From Linyphia triangularis (Eukaryota; Arthropoda; Arachnida; Araneae; Linyphiidae): a stretch of 64,000 nucleotides of DNA. The stretch spans positions 20,305,943-20,369,942 of the forward strand of contig OZ021727.1 of assembly GCA_963978545.1 (NCBI GenBank), written 5' to 3'. The translations under genes were made by a program, and so were the position numbers. Of this stretch, positions 25,131 through 37,883 are shown piece by piece. Positions within the stretch are counted from its first letter, which is position 1, and every line of letters begins with the position of its first letter. The notes under the pieces are model-generated. The model was not told where the DNA came from and did no database searches. It saw only the letters and a program-made list of their open reading frames with translations.

Positions 25131-25916
25131 TTTCTTGCCACACGAATTAAAAAAATTCGAAGCCAATTTTTTTACCAATAAATAAATCGTGTTATAAATT
25201 TCATGAATTTTTAATCATAACCCATACATAAAATTTTCTGTTCGTTGTCCCCCTAAACAATAAATTCCATATCCAGAAGAGTTATAGAAAGTTTATATTT
25301 TGAAATTCAGGTAATCTATAGACTAAATGGTTGCGCAATTGTAATTTGGAAGATAAAATTCCTCAGGAGGGAAGAGGAAGTGTCTTTTGGAATGCCGAAA
25401 GCACCGCGCTTTCGCAAAATCGTTATTTTAAAGCTCAGGTCACTTAGCAAGCTGGAATTCGGGATTCATGTAGCCTAAAGACCACAAGGGTGAATAGAAA
25501 TATTTTAAGACAAAGTACTTTAGGAACACCAAAAGAACGCGTATTCACAAAAATTCCTAATTTGAAGTCCTGAAGATATTTCAAGCAGAAATTAAAAATC
25601 CAAGTACTCAGTCTGCATAATTACGATTATATTTTGAAATGCGAAATACCTACGGAGCACAATGTTGTAGTTTTTAACCCATGAGACAGACGCTGTCCAA
25701 AAGTTCATAGCGAATTCCGCTCTTTTTCCGAAAGAATAGAGTGTTAAAATCGGGAATCATTTAGTTCAATTTTTTTATATCATTCAATTAGAAGTTCAAC
25801 ACCAATTTTCTTAAGTAAATTACATTTATTTGCTTTTGGAGTCTTATATACTTTCTAGCTATAATCAAACTCTCACACTTTCCACCTGCCCACAATCATA
25901 AAAAATAAAAAATAAA
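25131..25916. other. No gene recognised
   Basis: Unique-looking AT-rich sequence between the two E-box duplicates; nothing identified. Confidence 0.5.
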
Positions 25917-25975
25917 TAAAGTGGGCTGCCTTCCATGAATAAATACCCACATCACGTGACCTATGACATCACTCG
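25917..25975 (+). promoter_or_regulatory. E-box-containing direct duplicate, copy 2
   Basis: Second copy of the segment at 25074-25130, in the same orientation and nearly identical through CATCACGTGACCTA, then diverging. Confidence 0.45.
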
Positions 25976-28079
25976 CTTTTCTCACACAACGCTCTACATT
26001 TACCTTTTCCCCATCTTCAATTAAAATATCGTTAGAGGGTTGACAGTGCGAATTCGAAGAGATTTCTGCCGCCATGAAAAACGACGGAAAAACAATGGTC
26101 TATGTATAAGCCTCATTTGAGTTTATTCGGGAACTTGATATTATTATCCACAGAAGCGATTGTTTTCGTAAAAACAACGTAACTGGTGATTACAATTAAG
26201 TTAATTTTTAAGTAGTTTAATTGCTCTTCTTTGTAGCCATTACTGAAAATATATATTTCCACAATAATAATAACAACTAAAATATTATCCAAAGAAATAA
26301 GTTACGACTTTTCGTAGCTGAGTGATTCCCCAAAAGCATATTTATAACCAAGTTTTGCATCGTTAGGTATAACTTAGATATAACTTAAAGTGCTCACATT
26401 TCATGTGTAAAATAAACACTAGTGTATGGGGTAATTGTAAGAGATTTTTTTTTTTTTTTCAATGTTCCATCCAACAGTATATAAAAGAACTTGTATAGTA
26501 ATGCTCCCCTTTAAAATTAGCCAAATAGAATTGAAGAAACGTTTAGAGTATAGACTGTTTAATCTCGACTTTTTAGATTAGACATTGAAAAAAAAAAAAA
26601 AAACTATTTGCAATCCCCTATGCACTTACTCATTTTTTAAAAGTAAGGGAAAATTACTAAAAATTATTAAATACTGTTTTGAATAAGTTTTTAGAAAATA
26701 TTACCAATTATATTCATTTTTTTTTTTTTCCTTTTTTTTTTCCTTTTTTTTTTTTTTTTTTTTTTTCAAATTTGGATTCTAAATTTTTGTTAGGGCAGCT
26801 TGAAATTGCACACATTTTGTACATCCCCATCACTATTGAAATTTTTGCAGAAAATTGTACTTTAGATAAATACAGAACTTTTTTCCCGGGACAAATTTTT
26901 AAAATTTCCACTTCACTTTTAATAATAGAAAAGTAAATCACAGGACAGAATTCATTCGAATTAACTAGGAATATTATTATTTAACCGAATCGTGAAAATG
27001 TCTTTCTCGAGTTTATTGTGATACCAAAATATAACAAGTCACAAGCTTTTATCTCCATCTTTTGGTCACTGGTTTCGACAATAGACAACACAAGCGTAAA
27101 ATCATGGCAACTGTTTTGCTTGTCTCAAAATGCTACATACTTTTAAATAGGTTTAGAGGACCATGTAATTGTTCCACACAGATAAAACAAACCGTTGAAT
27201 ATCTTCCAACCGGTTCGACATTCACTTCGGAATCGAAAAACAACTCCTGGCTTTCGAAAACAACCCCAGGATTCGAAACCGAAAGCCCAGAACGGACACC
27301 AAACATCCCAAAACACTACGACTCGGTCACGAAACATGTCGGAAAAAGAAAACCAAGTCACTGCAATTAACCAGAAACGAAAAAAAAAGAAGGAATATAG
27401 GTGTTTTTGAATCCCCCTTTTTTTTTTTCTTACAACAACAACGACATTGCGGCGAAGTAAGAAAAGAAAAAAATCCAAGTAAATAAAACCGAGATCGTCA
27501 AGCAGCGCCAAACACAGAGTTCCAAAGAAACCAGTTTTTTATTTTTTTTCTTCTACTTCTCTTCGTGAAGAAGGAACTGAAGTGAGTAGATATGAAACCA
27601 GTCTCTAGCAGACGATCGGCAAGATCATGGGGAATGTAAGGGTTAGAAAATAACAAAATAAGTAAAAAAAATAAATAAAATAAAATAGAAAGCCCAAAAA
27701 GTAGAAGAGGGGTGTGAGTGGAGAAAAAGAATAATAAAAAAAAACTTGGAATATTAATATGCAGGCTGTGGGAATAAGAAGTTGGTGGTCACGGGCAGAG
27801 GGGAAGGTAATTGAGGTTAGCAGGTAAGGACGGGTTTTCTAACGGATGTGTGAGGTCGAGGGAGATATAGGAAGTGTGTGCACTTACGCCTTTCGCTACT
27901 ATCGATTTCAGAAAGGTGTTGCACGGAAGGAAAACATCTCTTCCATAAGGGTGCCTATGTAGAGGATGGCCATAATTAACCTGTTAGGGTGTCCTAAAGC
28001 CTAAATCATATAAACATAAAATTTGACGTACATATGATTTGGATAATTGGAAATTAATTCTTGTATCAATTTTTCGTTA
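25976..28079. other. No gene recognised
   Basis: AT-rich with simple runs: T at about 26446-26459, A at about 26588-26602 and a T/C tract at about 26717-26766. The open frames at 26679-26936 and 27062-27511 are simple-sequence or short and have no domain. Confidence 0.5.
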
Positions 28080-28530
28080 CCGGATGGCCACAGAGCCTGG
28101 TGAATCTGGAAATCAGGGAGATGTCAGGGAGCTTTCTGATTCCGGAAAAAAAAATCAGGGAAATGTCGATGAATTTTCTAAAATTTCGCAAAAATTCGAG
28201 GAATTTTTCTACTGTTTTGAAGGTACGTTCATCCGTATTTTGGCGCCATTTCCCGGAGAATTGTGGATATGGTTGGAAGTGTCATGTTACGGTAAATAAA
28301 CGTTTCACATTACTTCCAAAAAAATAAATAATAATAATAATAAAATAATTAAAAAAAAAAAGCCATATTATCTCTTTGGCATAAATGTTCAATTTTTTGG
28401 CTTAAATGTTCTTTTTGATCTACAGAACTGAAAAAATTGGGCAAATTTGAAAAAACGTTTTCCGTAAGATCAAGGAATTTTTTAGAAATCTGCCAGGGGA
28501 AAACTTTTTCCTGAATTTTGTGGTGATGTG
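28080..28530 (-). mobile_element. TGGCCAC / CCCTGA family element, copy 3 (reverse)
   Basis: Starts after TA with GGATGGCCACAGAGCCTGG and AAATCAGGGAGATGTCAGGG. The far side has TTAGAAATCTGCCAGGGGAA...CCTGAATTTTGTGG. Orientation is opposite to 52477-52920. The middle contains a low-complexity AATAAT insert (about 28325-28345). Confidence 0.55.
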
Positions 28531-28709
28531 ATGTGATCCCTGTGATGATGACACTCAAAAAGCTTATTAGGAAGCTAACTTTACAGACTGAACAAATTAA
28601 ACGTTATATTAAATTCTGGACACCAGACTGCACTTTAAGGCCTAATGTGTAACCATATGGGAAAAAATTGTGAATGAAGTTTTAGACCATAAAGATAACA
28701 ACACAATAC

Positions 28710-29202
28710 TAGGAGGCGCAGTGAGTTTCCTAAAAAAATTAGGTAAGAATTTTTGAGATAATTCCAAAATTTTCAGGAATATTTTAGGGATAATTCCTTA
28801 AAATGTTACAGATAATTCCAAAATTTTCAGGAATATTTTAGGGATAATTCCTTAAAATGTTACAGATAATTCCAAACATTTTAGGGATAATTTAAAAAAA
28901 AAATTAGGAATATTTCTTATAAAGTTGGCATAGGCTCTTAATACAGGTATTCTTTTCAAAGCATATTTCAATACCATAAAAAAAACCGCAAATTTTTAAA
29001 AAATTGAATAATTAAAATCTTAGAAAAGATTTTCTCCTCTGAGAATTATCTCCGTTTTTTTCGCAGATTTTGAAGAAAAATCAGGAAAATCTCGAGGTTT
29101 TTAATTTTTTTTGTTAGGAATCATCGAAAAATTTTTGTTCAGTTTTAGGGAGGAACAAAACTTTAAGGAATATTAACAATTTTAAGGGGAATGCGACCCT
29201 TG
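28710..29202 (+). mobile_element. GGCGCAGTGAG element with short internal repeats, copy 1
   Basis: Left end GGCGCAGTGAGTTTCCTAAA and right end GGAATGCGACCCTTG match the element at 55155-55986 (CAGGGGCGCAGTGAG ... AACGACCCATG). The interior has direct repeats of GATAATTCCAAAATTTTCAGG and TTTTAGGGATAATTCCTTAA. Confidence 0.6.
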
Positions 29203-29207
29203 CTATA

Positions 29208-29247
29208 ACACACACACACACACACACACACATACATACACACACAC
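29208..29247. repeat. (AC)n microsatellite
   Basis: CA dinucleotides interrupted by CATACATA. It directly abuts the element ending at 29202. Confidence 0.95.
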
Positions 29248-29324
29248 GAGAAGATATTTAAGGCCTTAGATTATAAAATTGCACTTGAAACATTACCATA
29301 AAAAATATTCTTATATATCATATA

Positions 29325-29562
29325 CAGTGTGTCAGTAAAGTCACGGTGCACTGGAAGGGGTTGCGGGGTCACAGGAAATCAACGTCTTGAATATCTTTTA
29401 GATATGTGTGGGGCAACAAATGGAAGCCATATCGAACTGCACTGAATAGGTACGAAATTTGGAAAGTTTTCCTTTCATTTGGTGAAGATTTCGCATTTCC
29501 ATCTCGTTTCGTTGATTCCCTGTGACCGGTCAAAAGTGCACCATGACTTTACGGACACACTG
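29325..29562. mobile_element. Tc1/mariner-type MITE with TA target
   Basis: Ends CAGTGTGTCAGTAAAGTCAC and GTGACCG...CATGACTTTACGGACACACTG are inverted. Similarity continues inward through GTGCAC and TCACAGGAAATCAACG (about 80 bp per arm), and TA flanks both sides. Length 238 bp. Superfamily is inferred from TA and TIR only. Confidence 0.8.
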
Positions 29563-29639
29563 TAGTTAAAGATAAGTCCTGATGCCATTTCAAAAATACA
29601 AATAAATAAATAAATAAAAAAAAAAAAAGATCTCTAATT

Positions 29640-30020
29640 CTCTTTCCATCCCGTTCATTTTGGCGTCTGTCCAGAGCGAAAGAAAGAAGGAAATCTTCGT
29701 TTTCCCAGGGATCCCACTTCTACTCGGTGGTTTCAGCTGTTGCCATTTCCGTCGCCTTAATACTGCAGCAGCAACAGCAGACGACAGCTGCTTCTTTCCA
29801 GAGAAGGGGTGGTGGCGTTCCCATGCAGCACGTCGAATTTCTTTTTCGAATACAAAAAGGAACCCACCGTTTCATCATAAAAGGGGGACCGGAAACCACT
29901 GTGGGGCGATTCCTTTATTTACCCGATATCTGCACCCCTATAAGATTTGGGGGAGGGGGGATAAAATGTGTTCCACTGGTGCAAGAGATCAAACGGTCGA
30001 CCGAGATCGGAAGACGAAGG
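29640..30020 (+). other. GC-richer unassigned segment, possible exon
   Basis: GC-richer than its neighbours. One frame stays open over 29660-30064 and another over 29727-30023 (with a QQQQQ run). A donor-like GACGAAG|GTAATT lies at about 30018. No protein family is recognised, so this may be a leader exon or chance. Confidence 0.25.
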
Positions 30021-30099
30021 TAATTTTAAAAGCACATGATGCCATAATGGAGAATGATACTTAAACAATCACTTTTTAAAAAGATTTTAAATGGATATA

Positions 30100-30935
30100 A
30101 ACACACTTTTATGTCATATGATATAGTAAATGTAATAATAGTAATTGCAATAATGCTAAATGTGATACATAATAGTAATTGAAAAAATTAAAATTAATAA
30201 AATAATAATAACTACCATGATATAATCCTACCATTTATTATAAAACAATTATAATAATAATAATTATATTAATTTTCAATTAATTAACCCATTAACGACT
30301 GTTGATAAGAAAATTTGTCAATGGACATTTTAGTTTTTTTCTTTGTAAATAAACTGTGATTGTGGTACCACTTAGTTGTTTTTTAAAAATCATAAAAATA
30401 ATTTTCCGAAAAATCTGAAAAATTCACAATATACTTTAAATGATTTAAATAAACAAGGTAAAAGTTAAAAACAATGACTTTTTATACATTTTGAAGTGTC
30501 TTTAATGGGATAATGATATTATTAGTAATAATAGTAATTATAATAATATTGCTATCATAATAATAATAGTAACTATAATTACAATACTAAAAAATTAATT
30601 TTCAATTCATTAATTATATTATTGGTAATAATAGTAATTATAATAATAATAATTTCATAATAATAATAGCAACTATAATAATTATTAATATTGATTTTCA
30701 ATTCATCAATTATATCTTTAGTAATAATAGTAACTATAATAAAAATAGTAAATATAATAATAATAATAATAATAATAATTCCATAATAATAAAAGCAGCA
30801 TAAAATAATAATAGTAATAAAATTAATTATAATAACAGTAAAGGAGAATCATAATAATTTTAATAATAGTATTAAATTAATCATAAGAATAACGGAAAAT
30901 TATAATTGTAAATATAATTCCAATAATAGTAGGCA
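30100..30935. repeat. TAA/TAG low-complexity tract
   Basis: About 830 bp dominated by TAATAATAG, AATTATAATAA and similar trinucleotide-like repeats, imperfect throughout. About 30290-30510 is less repetitive. No coding content. Confidence 0.85.
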
Positions 30936-31421
30936 GGTATGTTTTGACACTTTTGAATTTATTTCTTGTTGATAAAATTTATATCAAGCAATAACTGTTA
31001 ATCTTCATTCCATTTGTCCAACTAGCTCCCGTGTTATTCGAATATCATTGTTTTGGACGGCCAGACACCAAAGTAATTCTATAAGTGTTACGTGTTTAAA
31101 CTTGAGCACAAAAAACAATGTCAGTTCTAGTATTTTATCCGAAAGCGGTTTAACATTTCATCGTTGCACGTCAATGAACAAAAGCCAAAGGGACCAGGAC
31201 CAGAGTCGGCGTTTGGCCTGATGCCACCGTCTTTAAAAAAAAAAAAAAGAGTTATAAAGTGAAATTTATTGCATGTCGTTTCTTGTAACACAAGGCATAT
31301 CTGCCTCTTGGATGGGAATCGTAAATTACTCCCCTGTGATTCGCACAATGCCCTTTTACAAATATGTGCTCATTTTATTAATTCGGAAGAGAGGAATATA
31401 CAAATAAAAGGCCAAAAAAGG
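30936..31421. other. No gene recognised
   Basis: Nothing identified. A 73-codon minus frame at 31127-31348 has no domain. Confidence 0.5.
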
Positions 31422-31427
31422 ACTCCA

Positions 31428-32676
31428 CAGGGGTCAAAGTGACAAAATAAGAAAATATAGGATTTTTTCAAAAAAAATATAGGACAATATAAAACATCAA
31501 ATAACTGCATACAGTTGTTACTGAACTTCAAAATTAACTCGTTATACATTTATATACTCGTTATATTGAATTTAAGAGAATAAAAAACACACCTTAAAAA
31601 AAAATAGAAATCGCCTGATCCTGAATACGTGATCCGTTATTGCCTCAATATTCCATCCCTAAATCAAGTTTTATTAATTATTTGCAATCATGAGTCTTTT
31701 GCTTCCAGCATTTTTAACTGTTCCAATTTCTTAAAGTATTTTCTTTTTATCCCTGTTTGCAGTCTTTTGTTGATTCAGATGTACTATTCAGTGTCGGCTG
31801 GATTGGCGACGAAAAGTGGGAGATTTATCGCCGAATGTGGCGAACCTGGCACTTGGTTTTAAAGCAACCCTAGTGATTGTTTGGATTTGACAACACAACG
31901 TATTGACGTAATTTTCAATTTTGGCGACTTGTATGAAAAAATCGTGGCTAATATTCCGAATCCGGTACGAATTCTGCGCCAAGGCGTTTTTCGCCAAAAA
32001 ATGGCAGCCCTGCCATTTTTTAAGAGCAAGATAACTAACTGCCTGTGGTTGCCATAATTTGGAGTGGTTTGATGTAAACAATTCGTGGTGAAGAATTCGT
32101 ACAGGATTCGGAATAAAAAAAATCGCCATCCGACATCATACAGTAAATCTTAACCCTTTTGTTTCCTTCATCAATTATTGACTGAGCACTCAAAATGTTC
32201 TTTAGTAGTCCTGCAAATTAATCCAAAGTTGTTTTTATCCGTTTTTCCCGAGGCAGAGTTTGTTGTTGCATCTCTCTCTGCATTATGGCCAATTAATTTA
32301 TTACGTTGGAGGAAAAATCAAATCAGAAATTCAAGACCGATTGTTATGGAAATGTTCACATCTTTACAACTCCCACCGGTCCAGTAGAGTTGAGTTGTAG
32401 GTTATGCAGCACGTGACGTCACAAGAGATAAAACGCCGTGCCGTCGTTACAAACATCGTTTTTGTCAGGTCTTTTTCACCTACGATCGCGCCAAAGAATC
32501 CGAAATATTTAAAAATGGCAACAAACGGCGCCGTTATTACGAATTCGAAGAAAATATAGATCGAATCAATGTAGAAATATAGGACAATTGAAAAATATAG
32601 GACAATATAGGACGTTTTTACCGATTTTTTAAAAAATATAGGATTTATAGGACATATAGGACGTCTGCGACCCCTG
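31428..32676 (+). mobile_element. 1.25-kb DNA transposon derivative, CAGGGGTC ends, 6-bp TSD, copy 2
   Basis: Starts CAGGGGTCAAAGTGACAAAA and ends GTCTGCGACCCCTG, flanked by ACTCCA on both sides (31422-31427 and 32677-32682). Colinear with 14712-15961, including the GCGAATGTGGCGAAC and GATACGGATTCTGCG-type blocks and ATAGGAC-rich ends. No transposase domain seen. Confidence 0.85.
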
Positions 32677-32959
32677 ACTCCAGGATAAAGTTTGCAGAAA
32701 TTCATCTATACCTTGTATTTAGGTACAGGGCCTTTCAGAAACGACTATCTCACTTTGAAAATAACATAAATGAGAAATAATGAGAGACAGAAAGGAGACA
32801 AGAGGTGTGTTGGATAAACAGGTACGGAATTTAAAATATGTCGGTGTACAAAAATGATTGATGGGACTAAATTTGATGGCGACTGCATATTATTTATATA
32901 TGAATATGGAGTACTCAAAACCTATCCGTGTGACTTATCAAACCATCGCATTCCGAACT

Positions 32960-33600
32960 AGGGGTGTGGAGCATCGCACAACTTTCAATTACACTATAAT
33001 ACTGACGTTAATTTGTGTCATATGGATAGTTTGGCGAAATTATATGCGATAATTCTTGAATAGGACTAAAAAAAAAAAAATCCCGCCAAAATGATGATTT
33101 TGGCGTTATATTTATCGATAATTCTTACATTATCCTTTCTTGTAAGTGAAACTGGACAGAGAAGAAAAAAAGATCGTTGGTTAGCTATGTTCAAGCAAAG
33201 AGAAACTCTGTGTTGAAGGCATTCGTTTTTCAACTTTTTACGCCATTAAGGCATTTTTATGGCATTACCACAGTGATTTTGAACAAAATCTTTAGAACCG
33301 TTTTTTAGCAATTACTGAAAAACATGATTTTTTCCAATGACAGCTACCCTATGTGCATGGACATCATCAACCATCACACAAACTTTGAACATTGTAGGTC
33401 AATTTGTTCGGGAGTTATGCTGACCACATACACACAGACAGACATTTTTTCTAGATCACTTTTTTGAAATCGTGTTCCAAAATGTGGAGAAATGCAACAT
33501 AAAAAAAAAAAAAAAAAAAAAAAATCGATTTTTTTGTGTGTGGACCGAATGCTATACTTTCATTACCCTATGTATACATATGGGTAACTGAAATTAAAAA
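32960..33600 (+). mobile_element. ~650-bp interspersed repeat (CATATGGGTAA family), copy 1
   Basis: From GGGGTGTGGAGCATCGCACA through TTCTTGTAAGTGAAAC, TTTTTCAACTTTTTACGCC, TTAGCAATTACTGAAAAACA and a terminal TACCCTATGT-ATA-CATATGGGTA mini-palindrome. Similar copies at about 49990-50705 and (inverted) 57890-58530. Contains an A-run (33501-33523). Confidence 0.7.
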
Positions 33601-34819
33601 ATAACCGTTTGGGCTGTGCTATCCAAAAAAAGGGATCAGAGGGTTCTTTTTTCATGAAGGATACCATAATCTCTTTCCGCAATATTCAAATTTTACAATT
33701 TGTAACCCCATTCCAATAATGAAACCAATTTTGTAAACCGTTGTACATAAAATTCTATACTTGTCTATCCAACATAATACTTGTCTCGTTTTGTCTCTCA
33801 CTGTTTCGCAGTTATATCATTTACAAAATACGAGAGTCCCTTCTGAAAGACCCTGAAAGTGTAAGAGAGACTTACATGAATCTTGCCCCATTTATTTCCT
33901 CGTTTGAACTTCAAAGACGGTCACCGTTAAAAATTGCGCATTGCATAAGCTCATTTCTGCTTGTGAAAAAAAAAGTTGGAATTTTTAGTTTTTACTCGTC
34001 CTCAAAATTGTGTGCTATATGGGAGGTATATCTATTATTTTGACAAACAAAACCATATCAGTCTTCCATTTTGTACTAGAGAAAGGAAAAATTTTAGTGA
34101 CTCTATTTAGCAAATACTTAGGGAAGAAGAATGTAAATGCGCTATCATCATAAGTTTTTCGATCACTATATACACGATCACAGCCCCACACCATCATTAA
34201 CAACAACAAAAACCCCGCTTTTCAAAGCAATAAACCCGCATCGAAACTATGGTTAACGTGACAGAAAAAGAGAAGAAAAATACGTGTTGGAATCTAAATG
34301 CTTTTTGGTTTTTTTTCCCCCCCAAGGTCGAAACATGGTGTGATGTACAGAATCATTTTTTTTTTTTTTTTTTATTGTTCCGATGGGGGTGACTATACAT
34401 TTTTTATAATTATACTGGCGTCTGAATAACCAGTATAAATTCGTATTTACATCATACCATACTGTTCACCACTAACAGGTACTGTAGTTAATAAAGAGTA
34501 AAGTACTTCAAAATATGTCATCAAAAATAGTATTCAATGAAAAATAAAAACAAATAACAAATCATCAGAGAGAATATTGATTTACCTAAAAAATATAAAT
34601 ATTTGATACGATGTCTCTCTTTTGGATATAAGATACCAATGTAAATTCATTAGATTTTGAAACTAAAGGCATACGCTATCTACATAATTATGTACGTTAT
34701 ACACAGTACAATTGACACACACGTCAATTCACATCAAATAACATCGTCTAAATTATACAACGGTTTAATTTACGCAAAATAACATAGAAATATTTAAAAA
34801 AAAAAAAAAAAAAACTTAC
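33601..34819. other. No gene recognised
   Basis: AT-rich with a T-run (about 34356-34373). The 100-codon frame at 33741-34043 has no domain. Nothing else seen. Confidence 0.5.
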
Positions 34820-34864
34820 GAATGAAGTGAGGAAATCCAGCTTGTATTTTAGATGAGATTCTAT
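34820..34864 (-). other. Exon-like 45-nt segment
   Basis: Minus strand: the acceptor TGTTTCTTCTTTTCAG at 34865-34866 and onward is followed by 45 nt and a consensus donor ATTC|GTAAGT (34818-34819). One frame is open over 15 codons (IESHLKYKLDFLTSF). It may be an upstream leader exon of tai (14 kb away) or an exon of another minus-strand transcript. Confidence 0.35.
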
Positions 34865-34869
34865 CTGAA

Positions 34870-37800
34870 AAGAAGAAACAAGAACATTACACTTGATATC
34901 TTTTGAATATCATTTTGAAACAAGTTTTTTTTTCATAATTATTTATACAAATTGTGTAAATTAAATAGAAACTTAAATGCGTTTTCAAAAATTGTTTATC
35001 AGTGTGAGGTATTTGATCTTGTCATGCCTTAAGATATCATTTTTTCCCCAATAGATCTCCTACATTCTAATATGCAAACGTACAACTCTTTTACTTATTC
35101 TAGAAAAATTAAATGGTATGGTATGTGATTCTATCGCATGTTTTCAAAGTTCCTTGTTTCTCAATCCCAAGAAAACCAGATCGGTCCTTCATATTTCAAG
35201 GCAAAGGCAGTAAATTTCTTAAAACATACTTTCCAAGAAATAAAAGCGTTTCTTCAGGAAAACCTCATCTCAACTCCACATCTTGTTTCCCCATCACAAA
35301 TCCCCTAGGGCCTTTCCATAAACCCTGTTATCTGTAACCGTTAATGGGTTACTTAGAAGTTCTTTTTTTTTTTTTTTTATTATTATTTTCTTCAACACGT
35401 GGAGACGATTTCACATTTTTAGAAATCCATTCTGAGATAACATGAACGAATTATAAGGGAATAACAGTAGATAAAAAGGCCAATTGGCCAAGATCTTTGA
35501 ATGCTAGTTTATCTTTATTGCGAAATGTCTTTAATGAATTTCAAATACATGTTTTGGTTTTAAAAAAAAATAAAAAAAAAAAAAAAAAAAATGGGCACTT
35601 GTGAGTTGAAACTCGTTATATATTCGTTCAACCAATGTTCTATATTCGTTCTTAATTATAAACATCATAGATAATAAATACGATAAATGTTTGTACGACA
35701 AGACATTAACATAAAACTATTTTAATTCCTAAAGACTATCGATCAAGTATGGTTACTTGTATTTCGCCTTTAAATTCCACAAATATTTCATTTTCATAGT
35801 TTATTGAATATATATGATATAAAATAAATGAATAAACAATAACATACAAGTACAGATAAATTTAGATAATTACAGAAAATTTCAGCAGAGGGAGGGGAAA
35901 TACTAATAAGGGGAGTTTATAATTATTCTTATTGGGATATTAAAACTTTATAAATATACATATTAAAAGGAATACGTTATTTTAAATTTCTACGCGCTCA
36001 ACGTAATTAGTCCACAAAAAGACCCCTAAAAATAAACATGGATGGTACTATGAAATTTTGAAGTTAGTGAGTATAGGAGTAGTTTGCTAAGAAGTTTATT
36101 GTTAAACACAATTACAAAGAACATCAAAGTTGCTTTAATTTTTTATCATTTGCTTTCATATTAATTCCCTACCTCCAATGCAAATGCTTATCGTAAATGA
36201 GCAAACTCAATTTTAATAATTATGGCAATCGTTTTTGAATTTATAGAAATTTTTTCTTTATTTCTGTGGTTAGGTGTTCACACCCTAATTGCGTTCTAAG
36301 CCAAATTCAATTGCGTGTAAAAGCAAAGTGGTACGTGTTTCAGTCACGTGATTTACAGGTGATAAAAGACACGAAATCACTTTTCCTCCATTTCTCAGTA
36401 CCTCTTCGTTGGACGAAGAAAAAGCACCATCTCCAAGTTTTTAACTAAAAAGAGAACTTGCAGATGACGTTTCTGCCACACGTTAGACCAAACAATATTC
36501 CCTAACGCCCACCAAAAAAAAAAAATGAATCCAATTTCTGATAAGTATCACTTTCAGTACTCAATAGCAATGAAACAAAAACCAAAAACTCCCCCAGACG
36601 TAAAAACCCTAAAACGGAATTCCACGAACCAACTGTCATTTTTGTCGCTGCATGGCCACCGTATGATGATATGCAAAAACCAAGTCAAATACCCCCCTCA
36701 ACAGCCCACCCTGTCATCAACTCAAATAATCTCTACCCTCCACACCCAACCGCCTACATCCCTCAAATAAATCAACCTCAAGCACTAGTTAGTCCGATTC
36801 TGACACTTGTAGATCTCGCCAACCCCCTTGGGGCGACTTATTTCCATCATCTGAAACCCACCTTCAATCTCCCCTATATTTATCCCATCTGAAATTCTAC
36901 ACATCTCCATTTCTTGAAAAGCAAGGATCTATCTCTTTTGCAATGAAATCAAGTCTTGGAACGGGCGAGGTCTAGTCATCAAGAGATAGGCCCGTGGTCT
37001 CCTCGACTTGGGCAACTTGATGCCATTACCGCAATCGTAATAATAATCATAATTTGCGGAAAAGGAAAGGTGGCAGTGCCGAAAGGATACGTCTTTTCGG
37101 GCGGTTATTAGACGTTCAACATCCGTCAGTCTCTTGGATTTTTAGGAGGGATATGTTAATCGAGATTTCTGGAAACTTGCTGCAATTGAATGTGCTTATC
37201 TATGGAATGGTTTTGGCATAGCAATGGAGCAATTTCTTTTTTTGACTTGTATTTTGTCTGAAGGTTTAGGGGAAAATATTCTTTATAGTTTAAAAGTGAA
37301 TGAATTGATAATTCTATAGCTTTAAAAAGTTCGAGGATAAATTGAAATTCGGAATAAAAAATAATTCAAAGTAATAAGCCACCTGCTCATCGAATGAGGA
37401 TGGTAATAAAATTCACATTGGATCAAGTTTGGTATATTTCAAATGGAAAAAAACGTATCAAAAGAGAGGGATAAATTTGATCATGATAGTTATTTTTTAT
37501 TATTAGAAAAACATTTTTATTGATTGGACCACATGGTGTTCCAAATATGCAGGGCGTGCGATTGCAAGAAAGTATAATTAATCAAACTGCATGTAGTACC
37601 CGCAAGAAGACCTAAAATTACATTGATTGCAAATCCTTCTTCTAGAATAGAAAACATATTTATCCAAACAGGTTATGTAATCGAATCTTCAAGGATAAAG
37701 GTTATTGAATTGTTAGGATGATTAACTTCAAATATATATGCTGTACTATATTGAATTTTTCTTCCATGTTTCTAAATTATCAATCATTAAAAAAGTCTGT

Positions 37801-37880
37801 AAAATAGCCAATTCGTGTATCATATATTATGTTATGTATTTATGTGGCGTAAATTGGCCATTTCAACTCCCAGTCAGTTG
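34870..37880. other. No gene recognised
   Basis: Three kb with T- and A-runs (about 35364-35380 and 35571-35591) and a C-rich stretch at 36650-36890. The frames at 36525-36770 and 36671-36892 have no recognisable domain. A CACGTG lies at about 36346. Confidence 0.5.
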
Positions 37881-37883
37881 AAA

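Noticed and set aside
26679..26941. Frames rich in Phe or Lys
   Set aside because: Products of the T/C homopolymer tract.
28039..28299. 86- and 88-codon frames
   Set aside because: They fall in the TGGCCAC/CCCTGA repeat.
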